DNA of 11,947 nucleotides from Smittium mucronatum (Eukaryota > Kickxellomycota > Harpellomycetes > Harpellales > Legeriomycetaceae), in contig LSSL01002962.1 in the NCBI GenBank assembly GCA_001953115.1, positions 1 to 11,947 of the forward strand, given 5' to 3'. Shown piece after piece: positions 1 through 10,457 of this stretch; within the stretch, counting starts at the first letter, position 1, and each line of letters opens with the position of its first letter. The notes below the pieces were generated by a model, which was given only the letters and a program-made list of their open reading frames with translations, had not been told where the DNA came from and ran no database searches. The position numbers were made by a program, and so were the translations under genes.

Positions 1-77
1 GTTTCAGCTGTGCTAAACGATCGGTTCCTCCTGTTTCTAGATGGTCCTCCTCTGGAATCGCTGTCCTCCGAATCGCC

Positions 78-163
78 GTGCGCTATCTCCACTACTCCCA
101 ACCAACAATAGTGCAACGCTGTGCGCTGTCTCCACTATTTCCAACCAAAAATAGTACAACTCT
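78..163. repeat. Two tandem copies of a 43-bp unit
   Basis: Unit one is 78-120 and unit two is 121-163. They abut exactly and agree at 37 of 43 positions, all differences being substitutions (unit positions 8, 18, 20, 29, 36 and 41). Both begin gtgcgct and contain tctccacta and ccaacca. A weaker partial likeness (cgctgtcctcc at about 58-69) lies just upstream, so the array may once have extended left. Tandem units like these occur in LTRs, promoters and minisatellites; the sequence does not say which this is. Confidence 0.8.
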
Positions 164-179
164 GCATGAAATTTTAGTC

Positions 180-203
180 TAGTGTACTTCGAAAAGTACA
201 CTA
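180..203. repeat. Perfect 10-bp-stem hairpin with CGAA loop
   Basis: Bases 180-189 (tagtgtactt) are the exact reverse complement of 194-203 (aagtacacta), separated by the four bases cgaa. A perfect 10-bp stem containing G and C pairs stands out from the AT-only pairings elsewhere in the window. It could be a folded RNA element of the repeat that makes up the left island, or a relic of short inverted repeats. No run of T follows to suggest termination. Confidence 0.7.
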
Positions 204-208
204 TTAAG

Positions 209-244
209 CCCCTAAACCACGGCAAGGTATTTCACTCTTAGGGG
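209..244. repeat. Short inverted repeat, 7-bp arms
   Basis: Bases 209-215 (cccctaa) pair perfectly with 238-244 (ttagggg) around a 22-base loop. It starts six bases after the 180-203 hairpin, so the two could form consecutive stem-loops. The arms are short and could be chance, but G+C-rich pairing is rare in this window. Confidence 0.4.
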
Positions 245-260
245 TAGAACCATGAATTTG

Positions 261-1310
261 TACAACGTGAATAAATTCAGGGAATCTCGGAAGTCTCATT
301 CTATGATAAAAAAAAGACTGATTAAGGTTGAAATATAAAAAGATACAGGTAAGTAGTAATATTCCGGCTTTATCCAAATGATAATATTGGGAATAAGCAC
401 AGTGTTATAAGCGGGAATCATTGATAATAATTTATAACCACCTACTATGGCTAATTTCAGAGGTTGATATTACAGCCATGACATAGATACACCAAATAAA
501 AACTCCATGGACTCCGATAGAATAAAAAATCGAGATATGAAAATATGACCTCAAAAATAAAATTCGGAGTTATAATCAGTAAAAAAATATTCTCAAAATT
601 ACAAATTTATTTACTATTTTGGTGAAATCCCGATAAAATGTACATTATAATTGTATTTCAATTTCGAAAGAGTGTAATTTCAATTAAAAAGATAAATTTC
701 GGTAGAATTAACTTATCCCTTGTATTTCGAAGTTATTATTTATAAAAATTGATACAGATTTTGCAAATATATATTTTTAATGTGATATTGTAACAAAAGA
801 ATTGCTGGGTCTCAGAAATTTCAAAGCTTGTGTTTCAAAAAAAAGAATTCTGAATGAAATTTTTTACAGAAGAAAAATAATATAAACTGATCATGCTAAA
901 CTAAACATAGCAAATTCTATTAAAAAGCCCCCGCTCTTCATTAATGAATAAACTGGCGACTAAAAAGATTGAATGGAAACTAATAAATCTGTTCTGTATC
1001 TTGTTTATATGATCAAAAATATTCACTATAATCTAAGAAGAGTTCTTAAAACTTACTTAATATTCGTTTGGGCTTTATCAAATCCTATTTTTCTAAACGA
1101 TATTCTTCGATTTCGCTATTATCTATTTATTAAAGTATATCCGAGGTTTAAATGCACACATAATCAGCTTTAGGATATGGGAAACTTTTCAACCTGTGGA
1201 TCTGTGTTTTTAGCCAAATTAAAAGCTGAAAAGCAATTCTGATTATGCAAAATTATCGATTAGTATAAAAATGGGAAATATCTTAAAGTGCAAATAATTT
1301 TTTTAAAATG
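261..1310. other. Non-coding AT-rich stretch, no gene seen
   Basis: I find no recognisable gene, RNA or mobile element here. Composition is intermediate between the left island and the desert that follows. A 28-codon open frame from the ATG at 252 stops at 336-338. A 66-codon frame runs from 973 to 1173 and is rich in hydrophobic residues and Tyr, Leu and Ile, as expected of translated AT-rich DNA; it has no motif I recognise. A good match to the splice-donor consensus (caggtaagt) lies at 346-354, but no exon can be assigned to it. Confidence 0.6.
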
Positions 1311-1317
1311 GATTCCT

Positions 1318-1559
1318 CCGATATCCGATCCCACGTCACCTTAAATGCTACTAAATAGCATAAAAAATCCAAAATAATGATCATTAAATATATTTTAATC
1401 ATATTATAACATTTATGAGACTTTTTGGGGAAATAAAAAGCAATAGGTTAAAGTTAAAAAACTTTATAACTATAATATAGCTTTCTAAAGCGTTCTTACG
1501 TGCTTTTTTAGTAAAAAAATTAATTCTTGAATTCTTGAATGATTCCAATCGGATATCGG
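1318..1559. repeat. Inverted repeat with 12-bp perfect arms
   Basis: Bases 1318-1329 (ccgatatccgat) are the exact reverse complement of 1548-1559 (atcggatatcgg), about 218 bases apart. The word gattcc also precedes both arms in direct orientation (1311-1316 and 1541-1546). The arms do not extend further and no target-site duplication is visible, so this may be a decayed small inverted-repeat element or a coincidence of near-palindromic words. Confidence 0.35.
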
Positions 1560-2720
1560 GAATGCAGAAGCTTTAAAAAAAGAGAATCTAAATCAGAATC
1601 AGCCAAGGCAGAAATCAAAAAGCTGTCCAAGTTATAAAAAATGTGGAATATATGCAGCTAAAACTTGATATAGAACAGAGATAAAGATAAAAAACGTATT
1701 TTTAAAAACTAGAGATACCTGAGATCTTGTTGATAATAAACTGAAGATTTTATAATGTCTGATTTCCAACCTCTATATTTGTTCAATAATGAGAAAAATG
1801 TCATTTTGGACGATCAGCAGGGCAAGATGGATAAAAAAAACAAAATAAAATCAAATGGTTTTAAAAATATCGCAATAGTTCAAAAAATAAATAATATAAC
1901 TTTCTAAAAATTCATTAGTGGTCTGTTAATAGAAAAATTTGAAAGAAATTAAACAGAGTAAATTTTTTACCTTTTTTACCTTAGTCTGAAACTTGATGCG
2001 AAAAATTGGAAAACTGAAAACTGAACCCTTTCGCTGTCTATTAACGACTTAATTTGAAAAAATTTGATAGAAAATATTAAAAAATTACCTATTTGCAAAA
2101 CTTATATACTTGGAACTATCAAAATCGCATTTTAAATTTATTTATGAGCAAAAATCAGCTGTTTGAAATAATTGGAATATTCATGGCCGAGCTTTTCTGT
2201 CATGTTATTAAAAACCAACTTTCTAATTATAAATAATCGTGATTGATGGTATTTTTAAAAATGTTTTAGGGTGTGAATATGGTTGTTTTAAAAATAAATA
2301 TATCTATAATGGCATTTTTGATCTTTTATATAAGCTGGAAACACTAAATTTTTTATTTAATCGGAATTTTCAGAGTTTTTAAAAGAAAAAATCTATATTT
2401 TTCAACAGCTTTATTGTGAAAATACCCTTAAATATTGAGCTTCAAGGGATAAAGAGATGATTTCTAAAATAATTAATTCTTTTCCAAATTTATTTTTAGA
2501 TGTTAGAAAAAATAACTAAAAAATAACTAATTTTAAAAAAAACATTAAGAATTAAATGAAAATTCTCTATAGCTTCAATGATTTTCTGCGAAAAACTCCT
2601 ATAATATATATTTTATTGATTTATACTGAATTAATTTTTTTATAAAATTATTATTAAAAGTGACTTATATGGAGGCGGCCCATTTCATTAACACTTGATC
2701 TTTTTTCGAATTAAATGTAA

Positions 2721-2730
2721 TTAACCCTTT
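2721..2730 (+). repeat. Solitary TTAACCCTTT word, possible relic of a TTAA-flanked element end
   Basis: The ten bases ttaacccttt match the left boundary of the TTAA-flanked element at 9937-9946. No facing aaagggttaa partner was found nearby, so this may be a solo relic or chance. It also sits within a local inverted arrangement, gtaatt before and aattac after. Confidence 0.15.
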
Positions 2731-3770
2731 AAAATTACAATTAGAGAATTCTTTAATCATCTTACCTCCCGCAAAAATAGTTAATGAATTTAAATTGACC
2801 ATGATAATGGACATTTAAAATTGTTTTTTGAAATTTTTATACAAGAAAATGTATAATTTATTTTTGTTACAAGTAGATTGGATTGATTTCGTTATGAATA
2901 TAGAAATTCAGAAAACGATATTATAAAGCTGCTTACACATCTACATATATATAAATTGTTTTCTTTTTAAGATTTCATAAAATATGTAATAATTTCTTTT
3001 CGATTAAAAATTTATGGAATTTATACTCCCACATTGAAATAATTCGGGAATAAAGATTTTGAAAATGGTTTTTTTGTTAATATAAAATATTAGCAATTTT
3101 CGGATAAATAGTTTAATTTTTTTAATAAATTCGGTGATATATCTAAATTTAAGTATTTATGTCGTTTAAATAATAAAGATTAAATTTTTAACATTATATT
3201 ATTCTTAATTAAATATATCGGATATTAAAATAAAAAAGAGATTATTTTTATTTTGATGTTATTTCTTATTAAATTTTTATTCAATTGAGACGCTCATTTT
3301 TTTTATTAATAATATGTTACTTTATGCAAAATCTTTTTTTTTCATACATCTATACAATCAAATCATTTATCATAAATTTCACAATAATTTTACAGATAAA
3401 TATATTTTTTTAAATAAAATATGTAATGTAATAATTTTTTCAAATTTTCAATTAATAAAAGCTTTTAAAACCATGTTTTAAACAAATAAAATTTACAATT
3501 ATTCAGTTGTCTAATTTTCCTCCAGCTAAATTATTAAATGAATAAATTTTCAGTTTTTATTATAAATAGTTATTATTTAAAATAAAATTCTAGATTTTTT
3601 AAAATTAATTAAATTTGAGAATCTATTCAAGTTTTTAAATTGAATTAATACTTGTATAACGTTCGTTTTCTTTTTAGAAAAAAAATTTTGAATGTTAAAA
3701 GAGATAAATTTCCTCATGCTTAGATAATTAAGTCTACTATTTAGATTGGTCCTTAATTAATTTTTAATTA

Positions 3771-3780
3771 GGGGGGGGGG
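3771..3780 (+). repeat. Run of ten G
   Basis: Ten consecutive G residues sit in otherwise AT-only sequence, directly after taattttt aatta. It is the longest G or C homopolymer in the window. It may be a genuine mononucleotide repeat or a sequencing or assembly artefact. Confidence 0.9.
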
Positions 3781-6700
3781 CAATTCTTCAATGAGTTTAA
3801 AAAAGTAACAAGTGATTTATTCTGCAATAAAACAGCTTTTTTAAAAAAAATTTTTTTTTTCCAATCTTTTATATCTTCAAAATTATATTTATATAAAATT
3901 TTTCTTCAATAATTAAAAAATAACTAAATAATTTTTTTAAAAAAACATAAATTTTACTTTGAATTAGGTAAATTAAATAAAAACTTTATTTTTTTAGCCA
4001 TAAGATAAATTTTATCTATATTAGTTCTGAATTTAAATATTTTAATGAAAAACATTATTTAATCTAGTTATTTTAATTAATGATAGATTTTAAATACAAT
4101 TTAAATGAATAAAAAAAATTTAATTTACTATTTTGAGAATAATTGAGTTTTTTTAATTTTAATTTTAAAAAAAATGATTTTTTGTATCATTGATTAAATT
4201 TGAAAAAAATATAATAAGTTTTAAACTTTTGAAGGGGATAACTTACCTAAAAAAATAAATATTTATAAATATTATATCAAAGATTTGTCAAAAATAACTA
4301 GAAAATATTTATTTTTAGAAAGTTATTTTATTTTTCGATTAAATTTGTAGTAATTTTTTAATATTATTAACTGCAATTTAATTATAGAGATTAAAAAAGT
4401 ATTTATAGTGTTTAATTTTTCTAACTTAAATTTTTTTAATAAAATGAAAAATTAATACATAAAGTTTTGAATTTTTTGAATTTTATTAATACTTAAAATA
4501 AGTTTTAGTATTTATTAAATAATAATACCATAAATTAATGTCTCAATTTAGCTCAAAAAAACAGAATTTTGTCTGAAAATTTTTTTACATAAGTATAAAT
4601 AAAATTTTCACATAAGAAAAAAATTACAATAGATGTCATATGTTTCAAATAAATTCTGCTATATAAAAAAAATTTAGAAAAATTAATTATATTAAATGAA
4701 GAAATAGGGTGTTCGGTTCAAAAATACAAAATAAAAATTTAATCTCCAATTAATTTTTTACCACATCTTAATTTAGCTATAAACAACCTCGTTAAATTTC
4801 TTACATTATCACTCAAATTTGAAAGGTAGTTTAATAATTATTTTTTTTAATAGAACTAAATTAAATAATTTATCAAAAATATTGATGCTATCACATTCAA
4901 AAGATATTTATATTACTGAATTTTTAAAAATCACTTTTAATTAGTTAAATATCTGAAATGGTAGAATTTAAATTCAAAAAATGGAGTTAAGTATAATAAC
5001 CTATTAATATTTTTTATTTAAAATCAAATAGATTAAATCTGCATAATTAACAACAAATATAAATTTTATTCGATATAATGCTTTTTTCCAGAAAAATAAA
5101 CTACCAAAAGTAATATTGGCTTAAATTTAGAATTATAAAAAATGAACGTATTCTATTTTGACAAAAAATATACAAAATAATTCATAATATAATCAAAAAA
5201 TAGTAAAAATCTAATAATACCAATCCTGAATATAAAAAATAGCTTCATTGTGATTTTAATAGAATTTCAAAAATTTATGTAAAACACAACTTTTAAATTT
5301 TTGGATATTTTTCCTACTTAATAAATATTAATCGAAAATAATAATTTTTATGAGCCTGACATATTTTATAAAATACTCGTATTATTTTCTAGTGACGTAT
5401 TTAAATAATATTTTTTTAAAACATATATTGAAAATCTAATAAATTTATTTGAAACCTTGTTTATTTCGATGGTATGATTCGTTTTAAAAAAGAAGATTTT
5501 TTTTCTTTATTAGCCAATCATTAATCAATTAAATTCTCAATTAAATACTAGTAACGTTTTTCTGTTTATTTTTTTATTAATTGGTATTTTTAAGAGCTAA
5601 ATAGAAATTTTTGTTTCAACATTCACTAATATGTCATAAATTTAAAATAAACAAGAAAATTTAATAAAATTAAACTAAATATGGTTTTAAAAATGATTTT
5701 GATTGTTATTTTTATGTTTAATATGAATTTATTCATTTTATATTACTTTTTTTGTTTAAATGTGGGAATTTATTATCGTTTTTTATCATAAAAACAGCCT
5801 TAATTTTCATCTAAAATTATATGATCGACTTATAACAACCCAAACTTTAAAATAAATCTCAAATTATTTAGTAAAATTTTATCTTTTGAAGTTCTATTAT
5901 TTAAATTTTTATCCATGAAATTTATTTTAGTTAAAACTTAGAGAATGTTATTTTAATCTCAAAAAAAATTTATAAACTAAGTTGAAAGACGATATTCATA
6001 ATATAATAATTTAAATTTAAACTTATTTTAAAAAATTATAACACAAAAATTTGAATTATGAGTATTAAATGAAGATTTAAAGTTTATAATAAAGATAAAA
6101 TAACGATAGCGCACAAATATAGTTTTTTTTTTTGAAAAAAAGTTGCATATGTTCTAATTTATGGCTCATTAAACGTGTTAATCTTTTTTGATCAAAAAAA
6201 TAATATGATAAAAAAATTTAACAAGACATTTAATATATACTTTTAAATTTAGGCATATATATATAATCAGAATCTCCAACCAAATCAAAGTTTGTGAAAA
6301 AAAAATTCTACTTACCTCTAAATTTAAATATAGGAATTTTCGTAAAATTTTAGCTAAATATCAAATAAGGAATGATATGGGAAAAATTTGAGTATTTTAA
6401 AAGTAATTTTTCAAATTTTTTTTTTGTTAATGGTGGCTATTAATGCACCTTAATTTTAAATATGACTCCCAATTAAGTATTAAAATACTAAAAATAACAA
6501 AAAAAAAAAATTATATAAAAAGTTCCAGGGAAAGTATTTTTTGCATGATTTTTACATATTTTAGCCCTCAATGGATTTCTTTGATAAAAACCCCACCGAA
6601 AAATTTTCCAATAATTTCTCTATTTCACCAGTAAAAATGGCATATTTTTTTACCAGATATGAATATATAAAAAAAAGCTAATAGAATCTACCTACAGGAA

Positions 6701-7546
6701 TAAGTTCTTTTTTTTATTATTTAAGCATTAACGAAAAAAAATGTTTGAACATAATATTTCTGATTTTATTAGATTCTGGAATTTTACCACTAAATATTTA
6801 AAATGAATTTTTCAACTCATTTGCTGGAGAAAAATATATTTCAGATAAATATAGATTCGGGCATTAGGGAAAATCTTCTATCTTTTTAAATCAAGTTAAA
6901 TAGTGGTTAGAAATAAAAGCGATATAAATAATTATATTTTTCACATAAAACGGCTGAAAAACTAAAAAATATACCAATTTAAACTGATAAGTATTATTAA
7001 AAAAAATCGAAATGATGTATTAAGCTAGAAATTGGTCGATTGAAATTTTTAGTGTAAATTATTATTAAATATTTCATTATTTGATAACTAATTGATAACA
7101 GAAGATTAAAATAACAAATCTAATTAATTTTCAGTTGTGGTTATATATTTAATGGGGCTTTATAAATAAATTTTAATAGAATTTTTTTTCAGTATTTAGT
7201 ATATTTAATATTATCATTATCAAAGATCAGATATTTTCAAATAAATAAAATGAATTTCATATAATCAAATCACGTTTATCTTTCAATAAAACAGTGATAT
7301 ACTTAACGAAATACTCATCAATTGAAAAAGTGAATTGATTATTTAATTGAAAAAAAATTAAATACATCATATGATAAAAATGTTTAATATTATTTTTTTA
7401 TAAATTTATATCAAGATAAATCAATTCAGAATTTAAGAAAATTTTACATTTTTATAATAAAATTAATAAAATATATCAGAAGAAATATCAAAAATAATCA
7501 AAAATGGGACAAGTTTTTCCAACACAATAGCTTTTATGAATGTGAA

Positions 7547-7564
7547 TTTTTTTTTTTTTTTTTT
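7547..7564 (+). repeat. Run of eighteen T
   Basis: An uninterrupted T tract of 18 bases, preceded by tgtgaa and followed by aaatc. A long T run can be the reverse-strand poly(A) tail of a retroposon, but no retroposon body or target-site duplication is recognisable beside it. Length is likely polymorphic. Confidence 0.85.
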
Positions 7565-7804
7565 AAATCTAGTGATTTTTATACTATCTTATTCTAATCG
7601 GAAGTAAAATTCCAGTTAATTTTCTTAAGGATAAATTTCGATAAAAAATTTCCACGTGAAAAAATAAAAATCAATATGAAAAAAAAAAAATTGGGTTTTA
7701 AATCAAACTCAAATATAATTTTTATTTTTATAATATTACAGGAGAAATATAAAAAATTATGTTTGTAGCTTTTAAGAACATAAAATAAACTTGATAATTA
7801 TCTT

Positions 7805-7825
7805 TTATTAGAGACGCTCTAATAA
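7805..7825. repeat. Perfect 9-bp-stem hairpin
   Basis: Bases 7805-7813 (ttattagag) pair exactly with 7817-7825 (ctctaataa) around the three bases acg. A T-rich stretch follows (7826-7832), superficially like an intrinsic terminator, but nothing upstream is a bacterial gene. The central word gagacgctc recurs at 3287-3295, where the outer stem is absent. Confidence 0.5.
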
Positions 7826-9825
7826 TTTTTTAATTGATTTAATTGACAATTTATGATAAACACTATCATTTTTTATATGAAAAACAAAAAAGATCAAGAT
7901 ATTTATTATTTTAAAATAAAAAAATTATTATAAAAGTATGTTAGTTTTCATTAATAATTATCAATTCAAGTAAATTTTAAATTGATTTTTAACTTATTTT
8001 ATTTTTTTAATTGTTTAAATTTTAAAATTAATTTGTCAATCTTCGTGAGTAATTCTAATTAAGAAGATTTTTTACAAATTTTTTACAAATCTTGCTCAAT
8101 TTCAGGACTCTTAATATAACTCTAATAGAGATACAGATCATTCAGTAAAGTTTTTGACCAATAACTATATGATAAATAGAATTAATTTTATCATTAATAT
8201 TTTTAAATAAAGCCATTTATAGATTTCCAATATCGTCTATATTATGTCTAATAATATTATTGATATAAATGAATAAATCAATAGTTATGAAAATATAAAT
8301 TTTTTTATATTTTATTTATATTTAATTTAATTTTTAGTTAAATCTAGTATAAAGTAGATTTTTTATCAATTAATTTTTCTGATAAAAAAATTAGAGTTAA
8401 ATTTATAAAAATTGAAAAAAAATATCTTTAATATTATTTTTTCCAGCACAACTCATTATAAATCTTGTTTTTAAGAAAAATTTTTTTTTTAAAGATATCT
8501 AATCTTCTTTAAATTTACATATTGAAAGCGATAATAATAAATATCTCTAAATTTTAATTCAAATCATTTAAAAATTTCATATCGAATCTTGCTGAAATTT
8601 TTGCTCAATATCACTAAAAAAGAAATATTTCATATATAAAAATTATTATTTATTTCCTAAATTGTGTATAAATATTTTATAATGTATCAATTAATCTCTG
8701 ATTATAGGTATTTTTAAATATTTATCAAGTATACACCACTGTAAATAGTTAATTGAGTTTTTAAAAATAAAATTCTTATGATTGAAAAAACCTTAAGGTA
8801 ATTATACAATTTTAACTTATATATAAATTAAAAATTAATTGAAGAATCGAGATTTTTTTAGAAATTATATTGAGTTATTATATTTCGTTGATGGTTTTAT
8901 GTATGAATCACGAATATCTCTTATAGTTTTTATTCCAAATCCGAGAATTTTTAGAATTAAGATTTAAAAATCCATTTAATAAAACATATTATTTAAATAT
9001 GCTTATAAATCATAATGTTAAAAAAATTTATAATTTTTAGGAAAAGAAATTATCAATAACCAAAAAATAATAAGGAAAAATTAATATTATAAAAATTATT
9101 GGGATAAATAATTGATATAAAATATTAATTAATATGGCTCACATTAATATGAGTAGACTTTTATAAATATTTTATCATAAAATATTTAATTTTTTGAATG
9201 AATGAGTATTAGTTAATAATTTTATTCTTTAATACAAGAATATAATAAAAAAGCACCATAGAAATTTAATATTAATGAAGAGTGAAAATAAAATTATAAA
9301 AATGATGTAATTTACAAATATATTCCATTTCAAAGATGGGGTTTATAGAATTATTGTTAGAAAATATATTATCGGGAATTTCAATCAAAGAAAAAAAATT
9401 TTAACCACTATTCTATCCATTTTTTTTATAAATTTAAAAAAACGATTTTTACTTGAATAAATTAAGCTTTTGCGGAATTCCCTCGTTATTTATATTTCTT
9501 ATAGAAAAAATTTTATAATAAAAAAAACAACTTTTCAAAAAATATTAGATAAACTTAAGAAGCTATTGGAAACTTTTTTTCAACAAAGACATTTTTTAAA
9601 TTTATAGCCATGAGTATTTAATAAGTTTTAAAAATGACAGAAAACATAAAAAATACGCTAATCGATTTTTAAGGAATTATTATAACCTTTTTTTTTAAAA
9701 AATATGTCGACTGTAGTTAATTTCAAAAGGCATATTTTCTAAACGCATAATAATTCTCTTTATAGTACTACTAAGTATATTTAGCAATACAGATTGGAGT
9801 TTTTAAGTTTTTAAAAATTTTTAGT

Positions 9826-9833
9826 ATATAAAT
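9826..9833. repeat. Putative left 8-bp target site of the hAT element
   Basis: The eight bases next to the hAT terminus are atataaat. hAT transposases duplicate 8 bp on insertion, commonly of the form nTnnnnAn, and this word fits. The matching copy should lie beyond the right end of the element, outside the window, so the duplication itself is unproven. Confidence 0.4.
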
Positions 9834-9880
9834 CAGCGATTACCAACCTGTGTGCCAGGAAAGATTCCCAGGTGTGCCGC
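9834..9880 (+). repeat. hAT 5' terminal inverted repeat and subterminal sequence
   Basis: The terminus reads cagcgattaccaacctgtg, then tgcc. Many hAT elements of the Charlie/Buster type begin CAGnG followed by a TTCnCAAnCTGTG-like stretch, and this matches with small differences (TTACCAACCTGTG). A direct repeat of tgtgcc occurs at 9851-9856 and 9873-9878, a plausible subterminal transposase-binding repeat. The partner inverted repeat is beyond the window, so the inner border of the repeat is a guess. Confidence 0.65.
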
Positions 9881-10056
9881 AAAAGTTTTTCAAAATATTT
9901 CAATTTTCTAGGGTTTTGTAAAATGTGATAAAAACATTAACCCTTTCAGGGTCGGTTTTACAAAAATGGCTTCAAAGTAGAGAAAAAAAAGTCAATTATT
10001 CCAATAAATCGCACCCTTGCGGTATTTAAAGCGAATATAATTGCATTTTTAAAATT

Positions 10057-10080
10057 AATTTATAATATATATTATAAATT
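10057..10080. repeat. Perfect 24-bp palindrome inside the MITE
   Basis: Bases 10057-10080 equal their own reverse complement over all 24 positions; the half-site is aatttataatat. It is made only of A and T, in which palindromes arise easily, but the length is notable. It could extrude a cruciform or be a collapsed inverted repeat. Confidence 0.75.
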
Positions 10081-10230
10081 CAAAAAAATAATGACCAGTA
10101 AAAACTGAAATTTAAATAGAAATTTTAGAAAATGTGAATTAATTTATTTTTCGAGTGCTAACAACCGCATTGATGGATTTCAAATGTTAAAATGGTAAAT
10201 TAATTTTTTTGAAAAAATAAATTAATAGAA

Positions 10231-10397
10231 TAAATGTAAAAAAAGACACTTAATTTTCAGAACGTGGCGTTTTTACCTTCACTTATTTTTTTGAAGTTAA
10301 TTATTTTTGACTAATAAAACACGTCCAATCTGTATTTTTGTAGTTTAAATGTAAAAAAAGACACTCGTCCAGAAATTTTCATTTTTATCTTGATTTA
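10231..10397 (+). repeat. Degenerate direct duplication inside the MITE, about 115-bp period
   Basis: The 20 bases at 10231-10250 (taaatgtaaa followed by aaaagacact) are repeated exactly at 10346-10365. The likeness continues downstream with mismatches and a small indel: both copies go on to a cagaa word, a T tract, an acctt or atctt word and then actta or attta. This suggests an internal tandem duplication of about 115 bp, the second copy being only partly recognisable (to about 10397). Confidence 0.65.
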
Positions 10398-10457
10398 ATT
10401 TTGGGAAATAGAAGCATATGTAATTGACCTATAAAAAATTTTCATATTATGTAATAC

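Larger units (their letters stand above)
1..260. repeat. G+C-rich island, probable fragment of an unidentified dispersed repeat
   Basis: This segment differs sharply in composition from the rest of the window: 34 of 60 bases on the line starting at 61 are G or C, against about 7 of 60 on a line in the desert (4081-4140). It contains a tandem duplication (78-163), a hairpin (180-203) and a second inverted repeat (209-244), so it is structured and not random. The minus strand is open for 62 codons between 225 and 37, but I recognise no domain in it. The likely explanation is the edge of a retroelement LTR or another dispersed repeat that begins left of the window. No primer-binding site, polypurine tract or paired terminus is visible to prove that. 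The right border is a composition judgement, good to a few tens of bases. Confidence 0.4.
1311..9833. other. About 8.5 kb of extremely AT-rich DNA without genes
   Basis: G+C is very low throughout (about 12% on the line at 4081). Sequence is dominated by A and T tracts, and stop codons are dense in all frames. The only open frame over 60 codons is 6443-6634, whose product is rich in Lys, Ile, Phe and Ser, has no recognisable motif and crosses an A-tract; I treat it as chance. I see no tRNA or rRNA, no CRISPR-like array and no recognisable transposon terminus pair. Possible explanations are an intergenic desert, a long intron, or very old decayed repeats. Small structures inside it are listed separately. 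Confidence 0.7.

Noticed and set aside
37..225. 62-codon open frame on the minus strand in the G+C-rich island
   Set aside because: It spans the tandem repeat units and the hairpin. No domain is recognisable, and its openness follows from higher G+C, so it is not called as a gene.
252..338. 28-codon open frame ending shortly before a caggtaagt splice-donor match (346-354)
   Set aside because: The frame stops before the donor, no domain is visible and no acceptor or second exon can be assigned.
973..1173. 66-codon open frame on the plus strand
   Set aside because: Its product has the Ile, Leu, Tyr, Phe and Asn bias expected from AT-rich DNA. There is no motif and no supporting context.
1914..2057. 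Facing gttaataga words (about 1925 and 2036) with aaccctttcgc, suggesting another inverted-repeat element
   Set aside because: Only about nine bases match, there is no TTAA or other duplicated flank, and the rest of the arms do not align.
6308..6318. Minus-strand match to a splice donor (gaggtaagtag), with others near 2764 and 4240
   Set aside because: Short donor-like words are expected by chance over this length, and no coding exon adjoins any of them.
6443..6634. 63-codon open frame on the plus strand
   Set aside because: It runs through an A tract, has no recognisable domain and lies in the AT desert. It is most likely chance.
7817..7832. Hairpin followed by T tract, resembling a bacterial intrinsic terminator
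   Set aside because: The context is eukaryotic AT-rich DNA with no upstream gene, and T tracts are ubiquitous here.
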